In this document: one piece after another, positions 60,206 to 64,000 of the stretch
How positions within the stretch are numbered: position 1 is the first letter of the stretch
Layout: the number at the start of each line of letters is the position of its first letter
Source: Nomia melanderi
Taxonomy: Eukaryota > Arthropoda > Insecta > Hymenoptera > Halictidae
Reading direction: 5' to 3'
DNA length: 64,000 nt
Assembly (NCBI RefSeq): GCF_051020985.1
Contig: NC_135012.1
Coordinates: 7,752,451 to 7,816,450 of the forward strand
The notes under the pieces: model-generated
The model's input: the letters and a program-made list of their open reading frames with translations, nothing else
What the model was told of the DNA's origin: nothing
Databases searched by the model: none
Translations under genes and position numbers: made by a program

Positions 60206-61048
60206 GTATATTATGTGTAAGAAAAGTTGTAACCAATTATAGTTCATCGTTACATTTACGTGACTAATTATAATCAATTATAACTCGTGGTAACTTAAAA
60301 GAAACGGAATAATATTGCTCAGAGTAAATACAAGAATGTACATTGCCCGGTGAGATTGCAGGTAAAATTATCGTTTACTTACAACAGAGGTTTAATGTGT
60401 TCTAACTTAAAAGTCTCTGTGATTTATTTTACAAAAATCGTGTAATTTTCCTAGTCGCAGTGAATTGGAACGAGTCCCGAAAAACAGAAGATCTCGCCTC
60501 TCTTGGATTCTATTGTGCGAAACTTGTATAGAACGTAATTTGCATTTATACGAATTTCAAGTAAATGAAGTTTCTATTCCGCGATTAGTTTTCTTCATTT
60601 TTAACCTTATCGTTAATAGTTTTTTAAACGGAATGGTACCGTAATAGTTTTATAATACGTAGAGTAATTCGTTTAACTTAACGGCTTGAAATTGCTCGTA
60701 AACTATTCGCTGTACGAATAAATGTACGATATCAGAACAAGGAAATTCATTTACTGCGAATATACAGCACTTTTTATTTGTAGTCTTTAGGATTCTTCTA
60801 TCTACGATATAGTGTCTTATGAATTGATTATTTACTTAGAGTTTTTACAACTAAATAATTCGTATAAATAATAAGTAATACTCGATATATCTCGTCTATA
60901 TCATTGTATCTATCACTTGTGTAAGCGAGATATTTTGTACATAATGAAAGGATTAAAGTAGAACATTAAATTTTAATAAAATCTAGTAACGTTGATGCAA
61001 GTTAAAATATATAATAGTGAAACGTAAAGAACCTGAAAGTATAAAAAT

Positions 61049-61126
61049 AGTTATGGCAAATAAAAAGAAAAAGAAAAGATGATAAGCAATTCTTATTCTT
61101 TTCTTTTCTTCTTATTTGCCATAACT
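61049..61126 (+). other. long hairpin, 78 nt
   Basis: Left arm AGTTATGGCAAATAA followed by a purine run pairs with a pyrimidine run and TTATTTGCCATAACT. The stem is about 30 bp with one bulge and a loop of about 11 nt. Size fits a small-RNA precursor or a tiny palindromic repeat. Confidence 0.5.
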
Positions 61127-61156
61127 AGCTTTAGTTATTGGCTGACTAAATTATAT

Positions 61157-61397
61157 TTAACACGTTGAATGCCGCACGATTTTAAAGTGCAGAATATACG
61201 AAATGAAGAAAATACAATATTAAATTATTTAATTGAATCGCGTTGTTATTACCGCAAGTTTATCGCATGTCACCATATTAGGTAGTATTATTTACAATAT
61301 AGGAATGTTTTCAAATAATTATCGTTTAATTGAGGAAATTGCAGTAATTGAATTTAGGCGAGGGTCACCGGTGACCACATGGCATTCAACGTATTAA
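61157..61397. mobile_element. TTAA element
   Basis: TTAACACGTTGAATGCC at the left and GGCATTCAACGTATTAA at the right are inverted repeats. 241 bp. Confidence 0.65.
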
Positions 61398-61976
61398 CAA
61401 AAATATCAACAGATTCCATAAAGTTACCTATATTTAAAAACAATATCTAGAAAAATTAATAAGAATTTAAATGGTCCTAAGCATCACCGCTCATTGTCAT
61501 TACGTAAACAACCCTTCAGTCGCTCTACCACGAAATAATCCGTTTCGTAGTTCCGAGACTAACAATATCCAAAATTCACTTCTCTTCAAAACTATCGTTC
61601 CAGTCGTCATTTTTGTATAACGAATAGTTTACGAAAATAGTGTACGAAAGCTTAAAGTAGTGTTTGGTTCGAGTGTGACGAGGTCCAGAGGAGTTCAAAC
61701 GAAATAACTCACAGGGATCAGAAACCAGCCTACCTTCCAAGGAATCTCGGGAACTAAACTGAAATGTTTGTTCTTGTAATCTGTACGAATGCTAAATTTC
61801 TCTTACTCGTCGAAACCGTGACCGTTGTTATAAACATATAAAACAGCGCGACTGCGCCGTTTTGGCACTTTCTTGCATGCAATAAGAAAAGACGCGTTCG
61901 CGCCGCTTGGCACTTTCCACCAGATTTCTGATATGACACGTGACACTCGAACAGCTAAGAGGTCTGAAGGACACTG

Positions 61977-62060
61977 TGGTCGTAGTGGTTAAAGCACGAC
62001 TGGCCAGTCAACGAATCACAAGACCTCGGATTGAAATCTCGGATTGAAATGTCGGACCCC
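61977..62060 (+). repeat. tRNA-like SINE fragment
   Basis: TGGTCGTAGTGGTTAAAGCAC resembles a tRNA A-box with D-loop, and GGATTGAAATC (62028-62038) a decayed B-box, at about the right spacing. The B-box is then partly repeated (GGATTGAAAT at 62041). It does not fold as a working tRNA, so it is a derived SINE head or tRNA pseudogene. Confidence 0.45.
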
Positions 62061-62372
62061 TTTTCGATTTAGAACAACGTTTCTCCGGCATCTTGCTATG
62101 CCAATTGACACATTTGCGTGTAATAACCCAAATGTTTATCATGCAACGCTTTCCAAAGCATAGTAAATGAACCCTTTGAACACCGGGTAGTATTCTTCAA
62201 ACTTGCAAGAAGTTCTACGAATATTTCCTGCAAATCCTTTGTTTAATCGCTTTCCTCGGTTTGAAGTAAAACAGCACTTATACTTTCGTGGTCTATCAAA
62301 ACTGAATCCTTTACGACCCAAAATTTGTTAACGAATTTAAAACGTTCAATGGAGGAAGTTAAATGATATATC

Positions 62373-62456
62373 AAACTCTTGAATACTAGAAAAGAAGGAA
62401 AGTACAAAACAAAAGATTGATACCTACTTTCCTTCTTTTCTACTATTCAAAAGTTA
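62373..62456 (+). other. long hairpin, 84 nt
   Basis: Arms 62379-62404 and 62425-62450 pair over 26 bp with one mismatch and extend about 6 bp further. The loop is 20 nt. Left arm contains AGAAAAGAAGGAAAGTA. Shape and size fit a miRNA precursor; no known family seed recognised. Confidence 0.55.
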
Positions 62457-63711
62457 GATGTATAACTGTAATGTTTAAATTCTTTAAACAACAGAAGATC
62501 GGTATATAAATAATTAAATTATTTGTTTGCAATTTTTTATCCTAGGTATGAGAACTTCATGTTGTCGGTATGACGACGTATACCCTCAAAGGGTTAGCGC
62601 AGCCCCTAAAAAGTTTAGCGTGACCCACAGCTTGAGAAACGTTGCTCCAGAATCCTATGCGTGTATATAACGAACAATTCCAATGGGTTCGAACAGAAAT
62701 GCTTGCGAGCTTTTAAAAAAGCTTCAACCCTTACGGAAGTTCGTAAGAGACGTCCAAACATATTCGAAGTCGAAAGCCTCCGAGACTTGGTTTGGCAGTC
62801 AACTATCGACATCTTTAATAGTATGTATATTATCACCCGTATGTCGATTGCTTGATGGAGTTCAGGGCTGCAAGGAACGGAGAACGTCGATAGCTTGCTT
62901 CGAAGATTGAAGGCTCGCAAATTAGAACGTTCGAACGTGCTCGCAAATTTGTTTTGGACGGTGTTTGAATCCGTTCGAATTTTTCGTTGTATACGTGTAC
63001 AGTGAGCGCAATTCCTACTCGTCCATATTAATACTTATAAAGTTTTTGTTTATGAGTTATTTTTATTATATGGTTAAAATTAAAATAATTTATACACGAA
63101 TACTTTAACGTATTTTTATTGGAGACGTAACTTTCAATGACTAAAGGTATTAGTGCCTTATTCCCAAATACGTTTAATTCGTTTTGTACAAACGAAACGA
63201 GTTTGAAATTATCACATATTATAATAAAAATACTTTAATACATTTGCGTATAAATAATTTAAATTATAACCACATTATAAAAGCAGCTTGTAAACAAATG
63301 TCTTCCGAATATTAATATGTACGATTTCAAGTGACACTCACTGTATAAATTGTAAATCAGTATACAAATTTTCTATAAGTTAACACTGTACGTGTTAAAA
63401 CAGACCGTGGACCTATTACTACGTTTAAGTCCGCAAGTTTGATAAACTACCCTCTACACTTCTATCATTCGTGTATCGCAGCAACAAGCCGAATAAGTTC
63501 AACTTAATTTAAATCTAATACAATATGCTCTTACGTATAATAATTAAGTTCTATACATGGTTTTAGCATCGTCAAATCGATAATATCTTGCATCTTCTGT
63601 TTCTCGTGACTTACTATACACACTTTTTAACTGTCCTGCATAGCGGAAGGGTTACACTTTTATGTAATAAATTATTTGATTTAAGATTCAATAATAAATA
63701 TTTGATTTAAT

Positions 63712-64000
63712 TTATTCAACACTATCAACAGTAGCAGTATCATCAAGAGTGTGCAGCCAATTAAAGATCATCATGTTTCTTTCGTATTTCGACAATTGAT
63801 TCCCACGTTCTCTTTCTACGTCTTTGATAGTCAGAGCATGATTTTGTTCTTTTCGCCCTAACAAAGCGATTCCAGTAATGGCCGATGCACCAGGAACTAA
63901 TAAGGTACTGCTGGAGGTTTGCGCCGCGCTTGCCGCGGCTTCTAATTGATCCAAGTTGAACTCACTCTGCGAAAGCCGTTCCAACGCGCGATACGTTGTC
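63712..64000 (-). CDS. 3' end of an unrecognised conserved-looking gene (truncated by the window)
   Basis: Open from the window edge to TAA at 63712-63714, 95 codons visible. The frame continues past 63984 without a Met, so the true start lies outside. Reads TTYRALERLSQSEFNLDQLE, an Ala/Ser stretch, ALTIKDVERERGNQLSKYER and NMMIFNWLHTLDDTATVD. High coding quality and GC content. Alpha-helical, no membrane segment. I cannot name the family. Confidence 0.7.
   Translation of the reverse strand, partial: TTYRALERLSQSEFNLDQLEAAASAAQTSSSTLLVPGASAITGIALLGRKEQNHALTIKDVERERGNQLSKYERNMMIFNWLHTLDDTATVDSVE

Noticed and set aside
1..64000. CRISPR arrays, rRNA, functional tRNA genes, operons
   Set aside because: None seen; the window is eukaryotic and no tRNA with intact A- and B-boxes or evenly spaced short repeats with unique spacers was found.

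Overview
The window is AT-rich eukaryotic nuclear DNA, with GT-AG introns, long introns and many small non-autonomous transposons. The S9B-type dipeptidyl peptidase, the spargel/PGC-1 homologue, and the abundance of short TTAA-flanked inverted-repeat elements point to an insect, most likely a hymenopteran (bee-like). The order-level placement is inference. Both main genes were rebuilt exon by exon. Splice phases agree at every junction and the summed coding lengths divide by three.

Left part (2.2-29 kb, minus strand): a membrane-anchored dipeptidyl peptidase IV-family gene with one first coding exon plus 15 further exons (877 aa). It has a type II signal anchor, a complete Ser-Asp-His triad, the substrate-binding Glu pair, and a lineage-looking His/Lys-rich insertion. 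Two interchangeable 11-codon first exons (22.0 kb and 28.9 kb) both splice in phase 0 and would give two different cytoplasmic tails. Between them, on the same strand, lie two coding-like exons (26.8-27.4 kb) that fit each other by splice phase and match no family I recognise.

Middle (29-45.5 kb): mostly repeats. It holds a 114-bp tandem array broken by a transposon, a hAT-type element with an 8-bp target duplication that itself contains a TTAA element, and an inverted-repeat pair enclosing a GC-rich island. Inside this area, on the minus strand at 42.9-43.4 kb, is a small two-exon gene encoding a 120-aa protein with 16 cysteines. Its exons are too short to stand out as open frames.

Right part (45.6-52.7 kb, plus strand): a 13-exon (coding) homologue of spargel, the insect PGC-1 coactivator (1074 aa). 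It has an acidic N-terminus, a DHDY host-cell-factor motif, an RS-rich domain, an RRM and the family C-terminal tail. A likely promoter and untranslated first exon at 45.6-45.85 kb carry an NRF-1-like site and an E-box. The Cys-rich gene and spargel are divergently transcribed.

From 52.7 to 63.7 kb no convincing gene was seen; the stretch contains TTAA elements, a hAT-like element, a polypyrimidine tract, two strong hairpins of pre-miRNA size and a tRNA-like SINE fragment. The last 290 bases are the 3' end of another minus-strand gene that runs off the window.
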